A stretch of 64,000 nt of DNA from Neobacillus sp. CF12 (GCF_030348765.1 NZ_JAUCEU010000007.1:5863501-5927500), one strand, 5' to 3'; positions 41,110 to 50,279 are shown, numbered from the stretch's first letter. Numbers and translations are program-made. The notes: generated from the letters alone by a model not told the origin.

Positions 41110-41898
41110 TTAATCTACTATCCCAAGTTTTTTTAACCCATTATAGATTCCAGAATCACCTACAGCAGTTGTTTTATGCTTTGCGTATTGAAAGAGGTCC
41201 GGGTGTCCATTCCCCATAGCAAAACCTTCACCAACGTTTGTTAACATTTCTCTATCGTTCATGCCATCACCGAATGCTATCGCATTTTCCTTCTCCAATC
41301 GAAGATGCTTCAGCACATAGTGAACACCGACGCCTTTATTGACTCGATCTCGAATTACGTCATAACAATGAAACATACCTTCGACATTTACTTGCGATAA
41401 ATGAATTTGAGTATCAAATTTGTATAATTCAGTATCCTTTGGTTTTAAATTGATCAATGATATTCCCAGAATCTCAAGATCGATGGATGATGAAAGAGGG
41501 TGATTTTTATGTAAATGGAATTTCTCAATAAATTCCTTCACGCAATCTGCTTTCAAATCAGAAAATATATTTTGGTCCTTTGTATAGAGTACAAATTCAT
41601 GTTGATTCTTTTTCGCGATGTCAATGAATTGTTCGACACTATTTTTATTCATTGGCTCTTGAAAAAGGTCTTTCCCCTGGTAAATAGCAAATGCGCCGTT
41701 ATACCCAATTAGGGAGTTAACATCTAATTCTTGGGCAAGTTCTCTAATTTCGTGTAAGGGCCTGCCTGTTGCCAAAAAAACCTCCATGCCTTTTTCTTTA
41801 ATCTGACGAATCGCTTTTATCGTAGATTGCTCAATGGAATCATCTGGCGTAATGATGGTTCCATCAATATCTAGAAATAACACCTTATACTCAGACAT
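41110..41898 (-). CDS. HAD-superfamily phosphatase, Cof type
   Basis: A 262-residue haloacid dehalogenase-like hydrolase. Motif I is FLDIDGTII (nucleophile Asp near 10), motif II is LATGRP and motif III/IV is the Lys region plus AFGDGMNDREML. The large cap between them is of the Cof type (IIB). Such enzymes dephosphorylate sugar phosphates, FMN or similar metabolites, and the substrate is not predictable. AAAGGAG precedes the ATG. Confidence 0.88.
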   Translation of the reverse strand: MSEYKVLFLDIDGTIITPDDSIEQSTIKAIRQIKEKGMEVFLATGRPLHEIRELAQELDVNSLIGYNGAFAIYQGKDLFQEPMNKNSVEQFIDIAKKNQHEFVLYTKDQNIFSDLKADCVKEFIEKFHLHKNHPLSSSIDLEILGISLINLKPKDTELYKFDTQIHLSQVNVEGMFHCYDVIRDRVNKGVGVHYVLKHLRLEKENAIAFGDGMNDREMLTNVGEGFAMGNGHPDLFQYAKHKTTAVGDSGIYNGLKKLGIVD

Positions 41899-42011
41899 TG
41901 AACTGCTCCTTTATTCGATATGATGTTTAAGTTTAACATTAATATCAAATAGATAAAATATTCTAACTGAGGAATAATAATAGGGAAGCATCAATAGAAG
42001 GGAGCATGTTT

Positions 42012-42740
42012 ATGTTTAGAGGAGTTTTATTGTTTTTTCTTATTATGCTATGCCTTCCAGGACATACACTTGCCCAGCAGAAAATTCCAATCTTAATTTA
42101 TCATTCAATTGATGAATATAACGGAAAAGGGTCTAAGGAGTTATTTGTTACACCTGAGAATTTTGAAAAGCAAATGATTTATTTGAAAAATCAAGGATAC
42201 ACATTATTAACATTTGAACGGTGGCAGGAAGCAGATAAAATAAATAAACCTATTTTCATCACATTTGATGATGGCTATAAAAATAATCTTACTGCGTTTA
42301 CTATCCTACAAAAGCTAAGGGATGACAAATTTAGACCGACTGCAACTTTCTTTGTAATTACTGACTTTATCGGTCATTCCAATCGATTGTCCCAATCTGA
42401 TCTGAAGATGATGTCAGAAACTGGTGTAATCTCAGTACAGTCTCACACTGCTACCCATCCGGATTTGACAAAATCAGGTGATATCAAGGGTGAATTAAAG
42501 GGTTCCAAGGAAAAAATTGAAAACATAACGGGAAAGCCTGTGACCGCACTTGCATATCCCTATGGGAACTTTAATGAAAGAGTGGCCGCAGAAACGAAAA
42601 AGTATTATTTATTTGGATTGACTACAACACCCGAAATCTATACAAAAAAGGGAATAAAAGATGAACTCTTTTACTTGCCGCGAATTTATGTTAAGTACTC
42701 AACCACTTTAGAAGAGTTCGCAAATTTAATTACAAAATAA
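42012..42740 (+). CDS. Secreted polysaccharide deacetylase
   Basis: A 242-residue NodB-homology protein with a signal peptide (hydrophobic stretch FRGVLLFFLIMLCLPGHTLA, cleavage likely after TLA). Catalytic motifs are IFITFDDGYKNN (Asp-Asp), SHTATHPDL (the His-x3-His metal pair) and LAYPYGNFNE. It removes acetyl groups from peptidoglycan or a surface glycan outside the cell. The ATG at 42012 is 8 bases after AGAAGGGAG; the one at 42006 is too close. Confidence 0.88.
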   Translation: MFRGVLLFFLIMLCLPGHTLAQQKIPILIYHSIDEYNGKGSKELFVTPENFEKQMIYLKNQGYTLLTFERWQEADKINKPIFITFDDGYKNNLTAFTILQKLRDDKFRPTATFFVITDFIGHSNRLSQSDLKMMSETGVISVQSHTATHPDLTKSGDIKGELKGSKEKIENITGKPVTALAYPYGNFNERVAAETKKYYLFGLTTTPEIYTKKGIKDELFYLPRIYVKYSTTLEEFANLITK

Positions 42741-42800
42741 AGTTCATCCCCTTTTCATTAATAAGAGGTGGACTGGTCAAAATATCGATGATTCATGAGC

Positions 42801-42828
42801 AAACAATAGATAAATCATTGTTTTTATT
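42801..42828 (+). terminator. AT-rich terminator after the deacetylase gene
   Basis: AAACAAT/ATTGTTT arms with a 9-base loop, then TTATT. It is weak. Confidence 0.5.
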
Positions 42829-42925
42829 GAAAATTGAAGATTAGAGAGTTTATTTAAGTAAATATCACTCTTTACAACGTATCAGGTTGAGGATAAAATT
42901 ATCGTCATAATCAATATGAATTAAA

Positions 42926-43087
42926 TATCGGCCAAAACCCATTTTGGGTACGGAGGAACCAATTTTATTGGGGTTAATTCTACCACGCGTAGAAGGGATG
43001 AGAATTTCTTTCGCCATCCTACCCGTCAGCTAACTTCGTCGGCTAAAGCGAAGGAGGTCATGGACCGCCAAGTACAGGGGCTTTTTT
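42926..43087 (+). ncRNA. Cyclic di-AMP riboswitch (ydaO/yuaA) with expression platform
   Basis: The aptamer core is easy to recognise. GGTACGGAGGAACC (42947-42960) is followed by TGGGGTTAATTCT, a GTAGAAGGGAT arm, a CCATCCTACCCGTCAGC segment and TAACTTCGTCGGCTAAAG. These match the known c-di-AMP aptamers in order and wording. After the aptamer a GGaGGTC/GACCgCC hairpin lies between AAAGC and GGGGCTTTTTT (to 43087), which together can form a terminator. Riboswitches of this class are switched off by c-di-AMP. The next gene, about 80 bases on, is a Spo0M-like protein, not the usual cell-wall hydrolase or potassium transporter. Confidence 0.93.
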
Positions 43088-43166
43088 GTTTATTTAACAT
43101 TTTAAGCAGCTTGATTACTACTGATGGTCTTTTATTATGCCTATTTATAGGGAACAGGTGAAGATG

Positions 43167-43562
43167 ATGACATTAAAAGATTATTTAACAAAACTAAAGA
43201 TTGGTTTACCAAAAACAATGGTTCATTTAGATAAACAGGTATATGAAGCCGGAAGTGTTATTAACGGTACCATTGAGATAACTGGTGGACTATTAAAAAA
43301 TAAAATAAAAAGATATGATATCGATCTAGTAGGGATTGATTCACAGGCATTTGTAGAAGAAACATTAAATAGTCATTCTGTTTTCTGTTCATTTGAATGT
43401 TGTCCAAATCAGACAGGAAAGATTACGTTCTTAATTGATGTTCCTGATGATATTCAAGTTAATCAAAATTCCTTTCAATATTCGCTAATGATTAATATTG
43501 ATTTAGGTAATGCAAATAACATCACGCAAACTGTTCCCATCATGATTGGTGCGGTTTCATAG
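43167..43562 (+). CDS. Short Spo0M-like arrestin-fold protein under riboswitch control
   Basis: A 131-residue protein resembling the N-terminal half of Spo0M (about 258 aa in B. subtilis). LPKTMVHLDKQVYEAGSVINGTIEITGG is the arrestin-like beta-strand start, and TGKITFLIDVPDDIQVNQ and FQYSLMINIDLGNAN follow. Spo0M influences entry into sporulation and cell-division-related structures. This gene is half length but ends cleanly, so it looks like a single-domain paralogue and not a broken copy. AGGTGAAG precedes the tandem ATG pair (43164, 43167). A c-di-AMP riboswitch directly upstream should link its expression to c-di-AMP. Confidence 0.75.
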   Translation: MTLKDYLTKLKIGLPKTMVHLDKQVYEAGSVINGTIEITGGLLKNKIKRYDIDLVGIDSQAFVEETLNSHSVFCSFECCPNQTGKITFLIDVPDDIQVNQNSFQYSLMINIDLGNANNITQTVPIMIGAVS

Positions 43563-43707
43563 TTTGTATCTATTAAACTAGTTTTATATGTAAATCGGAA
43601 AATCTACCTATTTATTGATATAGCTTTGTAAACTACTAGAAATTAGGTTGTAAACAATCACCGTTATAATAAAGGTATTAGTAGACTTTATTAGGGCGGG
43701 TGCAACG

Positions 43708-44055
43708 ATGGAAGAAACAATGGTCAAATCTTATTTACAAAAATCACTAGAGGAGTGGAAGGACGATATTTCAGTAGTCCTGACAGAAATAGATAAAGAA
43801 TACGAAGAAGTAGCACAAGAATTAAAAGTTTACTCGTACAAATATGGAATTACCAAGCAAGTTATTCAATCGACGGTGAATGAGGAATTAATTGAAAATA
43901 TCCGCCAGAGGTATCATAAACCGTTTGAAGAAAGTTATAATCAATTAAAAGAATATATAAAAGACTTAGAAGAGAAGCAGCGGGTTTTTCACATGTTTGT
44001 TCAAAAAATTGATGAAGTGAATCGTAAGGAATCATCAAAAAACACATCCATATAG
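43708..44055 (+). CDS. Coiled-coil hypothetical protein, 115 aa
   Basis: A hydrophilic, almost wholly helical protein with coiled-coil heptads (LEEWKDDISVVLTEIDKEYEEVAQEL; YNQLKEYIKDLEEKQRVFHMF). It has no signal peptide, membrane segment or known motif. GGGCGGGTG precedes the ATG. It is monocistronic, with its own terminator. I do not recognise the family. Confidence 0.7.
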   Translation: MEETMVKSYLQKSLEEWKDDISVVLTEIDKEYEEVAQELKVYSYKYGITKQVIQSTVNEELIENIRQRYHKPFEESYNQLKEYIKDLEEKQRVFHMFVQKIDEVNRKESSKNTSI

Positions 44056-44063
44056 TAAGGTAC

Positions 44064-44094
44064 AGTCTGGTCCATTTGGATCAGGCTTTTTTTA
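44064..44094 (+). terminator. Terminator of the 115-aa gene
   Basis: AGtCTGGTCC/GGATCAGgCT arms with loop ATTT, then seven T. Confidence 0.85.
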
Positions 44095-44174
44095 TCATTA
44101 TTTGAGATTTGTCGGCAATAGAAAGATGTTTGCATATAGTAATTAGCAGGATTTAATGGAGAGGTGCAAAAAAT

Positions 44175-45683
44175 ATGATTACTGCAAGGATCGGTAGCAA
44201 ATGGTATCGACTGCCGGAAAATCTTGAGGATTATTTTGATACGTTTCGATCCCAAATTATCGGCATTGATCAAGAATTTGATTCACCTTATGGGAAGAAG
44301 CCGATTATTTATGCAGATTGGACGGCAAGTGGAAGATTATATAGACCAATTGAACAAAAAATCTCAGAGGTGTTTGGTCCATTTATGGCCAATACCCATA
44401 CGGAATCAAATATTACGAGTCTAATGATGACCGGAATTTATAATCAATCAAGAAAAATTATAAAGGAACATGTAAATGCCGATGAGAATGATGTCCTAAT
44501 TCTTGATGGTTTTGGGATGACGTCCGTAATGAATAAATTTCAAAGAATATTGGGAATTAGGGTCCCAGAGCAATGGAAAGACCATATCAGACTCTCAGAA
44601 GAGGATAGACCGGTTGTTTTTCTTACACATATGGAGCATCATTCCAACCAAACCTCATGGCTTGAGACATTAGCAGATGTAGAGATAATTAGACCTGATT
44701 CCAAGGGTTTAATAGATGTGACTCATTTGAAACAACTACTTTCACATTATCGTGACCGAAAAGTTAAAATTGGCTCATTTACCGCGTGCTCGAACGTTAC
44801 AGGCATACAAACACCTTTTCATCAATTGGCCAAAATCATGCATAAACATGGTGGACTTTGCATTGTAGATTTTGCTGCCTCTGCGCCATATATAAAGATT
44901 GATATGCACCCCGAAGATCCTATGGAAAAACTGGATGCTATTCTCTTTTCTCCACACAAATTTCTAGGTGGACCTGGTACGAGTGGTGTTCTTATTTTTG
45001 ATAAAAGGATTTATACAAATAGAGTGCCGGATCACCCAGGCGGCGGAACAGTTACATGGACAAATCCTTGGGGTGAACACCATTACATCAACGACATTGA
45101 GCATAGAGAGGATGGTGGAACACCTGGGATCCTACAGGCGATTCGTTCAGCTCTATGTATAAAATTAAAGGAACAAATGGGTGTTGAAAAAATTATAGCC
45201 AGAGAAAAAGAACAGCTTGAACTACTTTTAACTGGATTAAAGGATATTCCTAATATGCATGTATTAGAGAGTCAGCAAGAAAAAAGAATTGGTATTGTTT
45301 CTTTTACTATTACGAACATTCATTACAATCTAATTGTTCGTTTGCTAAACGATCGATTTGGATTTCAGGTTCGCGGAGGTTGCTCTTGTGCAGGAACATA
45401 TGGACACTACTTATTGGATATTGATCAAAATAAATCGAAGCAAATCGCTGAACAAATTGATCAGGGAGATCTATCTACTAAACCAGGGTGGGTAAGGTTC
45501 TCGATACATCCAATCATGACAAATGCAGAAGTTTTATTATTTGTAGATGCTATAAAAGAGATAACTAGAAACATTGGTGAATGGAAAAAGGATTACGTAT
45601 ATGATCCTGCCAGTAATGATTATTTCTTTAACCAACACGTTAGACAGGATATGTCGCCATTGTTTAGTCTTGATGAAGTATAG
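44175..45683 (+). CDS. Aminotransferase class V / cysteine desulfurase-like PLP enzyme
   Basis: A 502-residue fold-type I PLP enzyme, longer than SufS (about 406 aa). The cofactor-binding Lys lies in LFSPHKFLGGPGTSG (near 261), with ACSNVTGIQTP and IVDFAASAPYIKID (the PLP ring Asp) before it. RGGCSCAGTYGH (near 400) gives a Cys-Ser-Cys in the loop where SufS has its catalytic Cys. The start IIYADWTASGRLYRPIE mirrors SufS. It may be a desulfurase or lyase on an unknown sulfur or selenium amino acid. No iron-sulfur assembly genes are nearby. GGAGAGGTG precedes the ATG. Confidence 0.82.
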   Translation: MITARIGSKWYRLPENLEDYFDTFRSQIIGIDQEFDSPYGKKPIIYADWTASGRLYRPIEQKISEVFGPFMANTHTESNITSLMMTGIYNQSRKIIKEHVNADENDVLILDGFGMTSVMNKFQRILGIRVPEQWKDHIRLSEEDRPVVFLTHMEHHSNQTSWLETLADVEIIRPDSKGLIDVTHLKQLLSHYRDRKVKIGSFTACSNVTGIQTPFHQLAKIMHKHGGLCIVDFAASAPYIKIDMHPEDPMEKLDAILFSPHKFLGGPGTSGVLIFDKRIYTNRVPDHPGGGTVTWTNPWGEHHYINDIEHREDGGTPGILQAIRSALCIKLKEQMGVEKIIAREKEQLELLLTGLKDIPNMHVLESQQEKRIGIVSFTITNIHYNLIVRLLNDRFGFQVRGGCSCAGTYGHYLLDIDQNKSKQIAEQIDQGDLSTKPGWVRFSIHPIMTNAEVLLFVDAIKEITRNIGEWKKDYVYDPASNDYFFNQHVRQDMSPLFSLDEV

Positions 45684-45742
45684 GGTTTATTGGCAACGGA
45701 GGAATGATCCCAACATATGTTAGTAGATAAAGGGGGGATATC

Positions 45743-46240
45743 ATGATTCACATTGTAAAGCGGGGCGATACACTATACCAAATCTCTTTGGATTATCGGG
45801 TAAGTCTCGGCAGTCTTTATGCGGCTAATCCTGGGGTCAATTACCAACAATTATATGTTGGACAAAAAATTCAAATCCCTGGTCTGCCAGATCCAAATAC
45901 GATCCCCTATTCGATCCAAATTTCGATTGGGAAAAGAAGACTTTCGTTATACAGAAATGGAAAGTTAGAAAAAATCTATCCGATTGCGGTTGGGAAAATG
46001 CTAACAGGAACCCCGACAGGTGACTTTGTCATTGTTAACCGACAGATGAATCCAGGTGGACCTTATGGTGTATTGTGGCTTTCTTTATCCAAGCAGGGCT
46101 ATGGAATTCATGGCACAAATAATCCTAGTTCGATAGGTAAAGCTGTTTCAGCGGGTTGTGTTAGGATGCATAACCGGGATGTACTTCAACTAGCCGAAAA
46201 GGTTCCAAATGGCACAAGGGTAATCATTCGACCGACTTAA
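45743..46240 (+). CDS. ykuD: LysM and L,D-transpeptidase protein YkuD
   Basis: A 165-residue protein with a LysM peptidoglycan-binding domain (residues 1-46, [17 protein letters not shown]) and a YkuD L,D-transpeptidase domain (about 55-164). The catalytic signature is [20 protein letters not shown] followed by VRMHNRD, with the nucleophile Cys near 146. The domain order and length match B. subtilis YkuD (about 164 aa), a sporulation-expressed wall cross-linking enzyme. AAGGGGGG precedes the ATG. It is followed at once by the 52-bp hairpin repeat array. Confidence 0.93.
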   Translation: MIHIVKRGDTLYQISLDYRVSLGSLYAANPGVNYQQLYVGQKIQIPGLPDPNTIPYSIQISIGKRRLSLYRNGKLEKIYPIAVGKMLTGTPTGDFVIVNRQMNPGGPYGVLWLSLSKQGYGIHGTNNPSSIGKAVSAGCVRMHNRDVLQLAEKVPNGTRVIIRPT

Positions 46241-46247
46241 TGAAAAA

Positions 46248-47000
46248 AACAAGATTTCAGTCACTCATAGCCTTCATGAGTGACCACTTTTTTAATATCA
46301 ACAAGATTTGGGTCACTTATAGCTTTTATGAGTGACCACTTTTTTCATTTCAACAAGATTTGGGTCACTTATAGCTTTTATGAGTGACCACTTTTTTAAT
46401 TTCAAGAAGATTCCGCTCATAGTCTTTATGAGTGACCACTTTTTTAATTTCAACAAGAATCCGGTCACTCATAGTCTTTATGAGTGACCACTTTTTTAAT
46501 TTCAACAAGAATCCGGTCACTCATAGTCTTTATGAGTGACCACTTTTTTAATATCAACAAGATTTGGGTCACTTATAGCTTTTATGGGTGACCACTTTTT
46601 TCATTTCAACAAGATTTGGGTCACTTATAGCTTTTATGAGTGACCACTTTTTTCATTTCAACAAGATTTGGGTCACTTATAGCTTTTATGAGTGACCACT
46701 TTTTTAATTTCAAGAAGATTCCGGTCACTCATAGTCTTTATGAGTGACCACTTTTTTAATTTCAACAAGAATCCGGTCACTCATAGCCTATATGAGTGAC
46801 CACTTTTTTCATTTCAACAAGATTTGGGTCACTTATAGCTTTTATGAGTGACCACTTTTTTCATTTCAATAAGATTTGGGTCACTTATAGCTTTTATGAG
46901 TGACCACTTTTTTAATTTCAAGAAGATTCCGGTCACTCATAGTCTTTATGAGTGACCACTTTTTAAACTCAACAAGATTTCGGTCACTCATAGCCTTTTG
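46248..47000 (+). repeat. Tandem array of about 14 copies of a 52-bp hairpin unit
   Basis: Fourteen complete units plus a partial fifteenth start at 46248, 46300, 46352, 46404, 46452, 46504, 46556, 46608, 46660, 46712, 46764, 46816, 46868, 46920 and 46971. Unit 4 is 48 bp (GTCA lost) and unit 14 is 51 bp; the rest are exactly 52. Each holds a dyad GGTCACTCATA - about 5 bases - TATGAGTGACC, followed by ACTTTTTT, so every unit reads as a plus-strand intrinsic terminator. Three subtypes exist by left-arm sequence: G (GGGTCACTTATAGC), B (AAGAAGATTCC) and C (AACAAGAATCC). A four-unit block G-G-B-C recurs at units 2-5, 8-11 and, in part, 12-14, so the array grew by block duplication. In subtype G the C-to-T change in the left arm still pairs as G-U. 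The period is not a multiple of 3 and stops occur in all units, so it is not coding. The first hairpin terminates ykuD. Confidence 0.95.
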
Positions 47001-47082
47001 AGATTATGTGAATCTAAACAAAGTGATCAATCGTAAATTATGTATAATATAAAATAAAATAGTGTGAAGGGGGCGAGTTGGA

Positions 47083-47814
47083 ATGTGGGGACTTTTAGCT
47101 GTACATAGTCTTGTGATAATTCTGTTCCTTATCCTCGGTTGGGCAGTAAGGAAAAAGGAAGGCTATTGGCTGATTTCAGGATTCGCTTCACGACCGAAGG
47201 AAGAACAAGAGGAGTTAATTGACAATGGTTATCCCCAGAAGGTAGGTAGTTTACTTATTTTAACGGCTATTGGCATGTTGATTCTGCTTCCCCTAATGTT
47301 TACCTCGTTTAAATATGCAACGGAAGTTCAATTTGGATTTATGAGCATATTTTTAATGGGGGGAATTATTTATCTAACTAAATATGAAGTTCCAAAAAAG
47401 CGGAAGCGCAGTTATATCATTAGTATTTCTCTGTTAATCGCCGTTATTGGGGGCTTGAGTACTCTTACTTTTTTTAGCTATCAAGGGTACTAGCTGGTAA
47501 CTAAGGAGAAAAGTTTTGAAATTACAGGGATGTATGGGGATGAATGGGGTTATGAGGATATTACTTCGATTGAATTAATGGAAAAACTGCCAGAGGTTAC
47601 CGTACGAACTAATGGCGTGGGTCTGCCTACACTTTCAAAGGGACATTTTAAAGTGAAAGATTATGGCAGCAGCTTACTCTTTATTCAGAAAGAATCGTCA
47701 CCATATATTTATATAGAATTGAAGGATATGAAGATATTTATAAATGATAAAGACACTGAGCAGACGCGACTTTGGTTTGAGCAACTCAGCGAAAAAGCTG
47801 ATATATCTCAATAA
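47083..47814 (+). pseudogene. DUF3784/PH-like membrane protein gene split by an in-frame TAG
   Basis: The first part (47083-47493, 136 codons) has three hydrophobic segments in the DUF3784 pattern (LILGWAVRKKEGYWLISGFAS; NGYPQKVGSLLILTA). After TAG at 47491-47493 the same frame continues with LVTKEKSFEITGMYGDEWGY, then a PH-like domain to 47814 (GLPTLSKGHFKVKDYGSSLL). Relatives carry both parts in one protein of about 235-245 residues, so this is one gene with an amber codon. The first ATG after the TAG (47530) has no ribosome site at the right distance. One base change from TAG (to TAC or CAG) would restore it. A sequencing error or recent mutation are both possible. Confidence 0.75.
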
Positions 47815-47850
47815 AAATCTCACCTCCTTAAGAGGGGAGGTGAGATTTTT
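47813..47850. terminator. Bidirectional terminator between the DUF3784 gene and inhA
   Basis: Fifteen-bp arms AAAAATCTCACCTCC and complement with flanking A and T runs. Confidence 0.93.
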
Positions 47851-47855
47851 GTTGA

Positions 47856-50279
47856 TTATTTGTAGATTACAACTGAACCAACTGATTTGTCTTTTGCTTG
47901 TCCATTTACACGAACCTTTAGGCCAAAGTTTCCAATAGTACGACCAGCATCTGGCATGAATGTGTTTTCAAAAGAGTTGCTGTCATTAAAAAGTGAAACC
48001 GCTGGCTGACTTGGTCCAAACAATGTTTGAAGACCTGAATAGTCAAGATTTAATCCAGAAGTTGGATTTAAACCAAATGCAGCATCTGCAATATGAAAAC
48101 GAGTAGATGCTTGGACTGGTGCTGAACCGTTTGCAAAGTTCCATTTTAAGTCTGTATTTGGATGTGCATCTACAACTCCTACGAATCCTTCACCAGGGTG
48201 TTCTCCTGTCCAGTTGTCAGTAAAGCTGTCATCCACATACCAAACAACTAATCCACTATCATAACTCATTAAGGAGTTACCACGCGCAATATGAGCGAGA
48301 CCTTCATCGACACCCTTATGGTTACGCCATTCAAGGAGATAGTAATGATTTGTTAATTTATTTCCATCCATCTTTGTAAAACCATTTATTGTAAATGGAG
48401 ATGTCGCATTTTCACCACCATCATCTACTAGAGTTTGCCCATCAGCAACCACTTTGATATTATCAGCAAAGAAGCCGATGAAAGAGGTACCCCAGTCAGT
48501 TGCATAGCGAAGACGAAGCTTAATTTTCTGACCTTTATATTCTGATAAATCAAAGGATTGTGCTTGCCATCCGTTAGAATTACCAGTGAATCCCGGCATA
48601 GAAGTTAAAATCGTTGGATAACCCTCTGGTACCACATCCGAACGGGTATTTCCATTTCCTAATGACTTCCAGGTTGTACCGTTATCAGTTGAAACTTGTA
48701 CGAAGGCGAAATCCCATTGTGGTTCAATATCATACCAAGCGTCAAAAGTAAGTGTAGCAGAGATTTTGCCTGTTAAATCAACATCAGTTACCATATTGGT
48801 ATCCATTTCATCTGCTTGTCCACCCCAATATTCAAAGCTACCCGCAGCAGGAGTGTTTACTGGCGTTTTCTTTTGAGGCAAGTTTACTTTAGCAGCAATT
48901 GCGTTTTTCCCATTTGGTGAGTTTGCTTGATCAAGTAACACTTGTGTTCCTTTTGTAGTTACTTCATTCCAGTCTAATTCAACAGTGTCATTTGTCCAAT
49001 TTCCACTTAGATAGGATTGGAAATATGATTTTGCCAATGGAGAGAATCCAGTTGGCTCTGTACCGCCGATTTTACCAGCCCATGAACCACTTGCCATAAT
49101 CGACCAGTAAGCAACTGCCTCACCAGTACCAGAGTACACTGTATCATATTCATCCGGGTATCCTAAATCATGTCCATATTCATGAGCGAACACACCTGTT
49201 GCCCCGTCTTCAGGCATCATCGTGTAATCGTAAAAACCTGGTTTACCAATTGGGTTTTGAATTGATGCATCGTATCCATCTAAGTCAACAAACTTTGCTG
49301 AGCGATGAGACCAAATTGCATCATCCCCAAGAGAACCACCACCAGCTTCTTGACCTACACCTGAATGAATAATCATTAAGTGGTCAACGAGACCATCTTT
49401 TTCTAACAGATTTCCATCTCCATCAAAATCATGTGGGTCTTCCAAATCATAATCCTCGACAGGAACTCCAGCTGCTATGGCAGCTTTATAGGTATCAACC
49501 ACCAGTTGTTTGGATCCGCCTGGAGTAACGTTATCATGTCCACCAGATGCTCGGTCAGCACCATAAAACTTTGCCGTTCCAGGAACCTTTAACCAACCAA
49601 ATGCTTTCCCATCTACTGAGTAGGTACCGCCTGATTGCTCTTTATAAAATTGTTTCATTGAAACAAAATCTTCACCATTGGGTCCTACAACGCCATCATC
49701 ACCGAAAATCATATCTTCATAGTGTCTAAGAGGATAGTCTTCATAATAGTTGTCAGTCTCGGATGGATTAATGTTATTATGAGCAAAGTCAGAGTATTCT
49801 ACTGCTAGGACTAATACCTTGTCCTTTCGTACATCACCAGTGTGGGGTATTTCCTGGACTGGATCTGGATTACCCTTTAAATGTCCGTTTTTCTTTCCTT
49901 CTCCATTCAATAAACCATTGTTAAATTCTTTAAATTTATTTTGCTTTTGGGCTTCCGCAGCCTTTACTTTTGCTGCTAACGGGTCAGACTCCTTAACGTT
50001 TGATTGCTTTCCTTTTAACTTAAGGTAGTTCTTTAGGAATTTTTGCTTTACCTCTTCAGATGAATCTTTAGAGAGGAGCCCTTGTTTAATAAAAGATTCT
50101 ATTAATCTCTCTTCATTCACAATCGCTAAATCGAGTGAGCTGTTTGAAGAAAAGGAAGAGGCTTCAGCTTTATGTATGAGTGCAATATCCTTGGATGAAG
50201 CATCAATACTTGGGAATCCAGCAAATAATGTACCTGCAAGCATAACAGAAGAAAGACTAGTTTTTATAAACTTATTCAA
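47856..50279 (-). CDS. inhA: Immune inhibitor A-type secreted metalloprotease (M6)
   Basis: An 807-residue secreted zinc protease. A signal peptide (about 1-28, SSVMLAGTLFAGFPSIDASS) is followed by a propeptide rich in Lys/Glu. The M6 catalytic domain contains HEYGHDLGYPDEYD with the HExxH zinc site and, further on, the Met-turn region SIMASGSWAG. A C-terminal MAM/jelly-roll-like region follows (DNIKVVADGQTLVDDGG). Relatives in the B. cereus group degrade host antimicrobial proteins and exosporium components; in soil bacilli it is a scavenging protease. It is the full length of the family. Confidence 0.93.
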   Translation of the reverse strand: MNKFIKTSLSSVMLAGTLFAGFPSIDASSKDIALIHKAEASSFSSNSSLDLAIVNEERLIESFIKQGLLSKDSSEEVKQKFLKNYLKLKGKQSNVKESDPLAAKVKAAEAQKQNKFKEFNNGLLNGEGKKNGHLKGNPDPVQEIPHTGDVRKDKVLVLAVEYSDFAHNNINPSETDNYYEDYPLRHYEDMIFGDDGVVGPNGEDFVSMKQFYKEQSGGTYSVDGKAFGWLKVPGTAKFYGADRASGGHDNVTPGGSKQLVVDTYKAAIAAGVPVEDYDLEDPHDFDGDGNLLEKDGLVDHLMIIHSGVGQEAGGGSLGDDAIWSHRSAKFVDLDGYDASIQNPIGKPGFYDYTMMPEDGATGVFAHEYGHDLGYPDEYDTVYSGTGEAVAYWSIMASGSWAGKIGGTEPTGFSPLAKSYFQSYLSGNWTNDTVELDWNEVTTKGTQVLLDQANSPNGKNAIAAKVNLPQKKTPVNTPAAGSFEYWGGQADEMDTNMVTDVDLTGKISATLTFDAWYDIEPQWDFAFVQVSTDNGTTWKSLGNGNTRSDVVPEGYPTILTSMPGFTGNSNGWQAQSFDLSEYKGQKIKLRLRYATDWGTSFIGFFADNIKVVADGQTLVDDGGENATSPFTINGFTKMDGNKLTNHYYLLEWRNHKGVDEGLAHIARGNSLMSYDSGLVVWYVDDSFTDNWTGEHPGEGFVGVVDAHPNTDLKWNFANGSAPVQASTRFHIADAAFGLNPTSGLNLDYSGLQTLFGPSQPAVSLFNDSNSFENTFMPDAGRTIGNFGLKVRVNGQAKDKSVGSVVIYK

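Noticed and set aside
40998..41219. 73-codon open frame antisense to the HAD gene end
   Set aside because: It crosses the terminator and the opposite gene; no ribosome site.
46248..47000. CRISPR array
   Set aside because: The units are alike over their whole 52 bp; there are no unique spacers and no cas genes nearby.
46248..47000. Repeat-encoded protein
   Set aside because: The period of 52 is not a multiple of three and stop codons occur in every unit.
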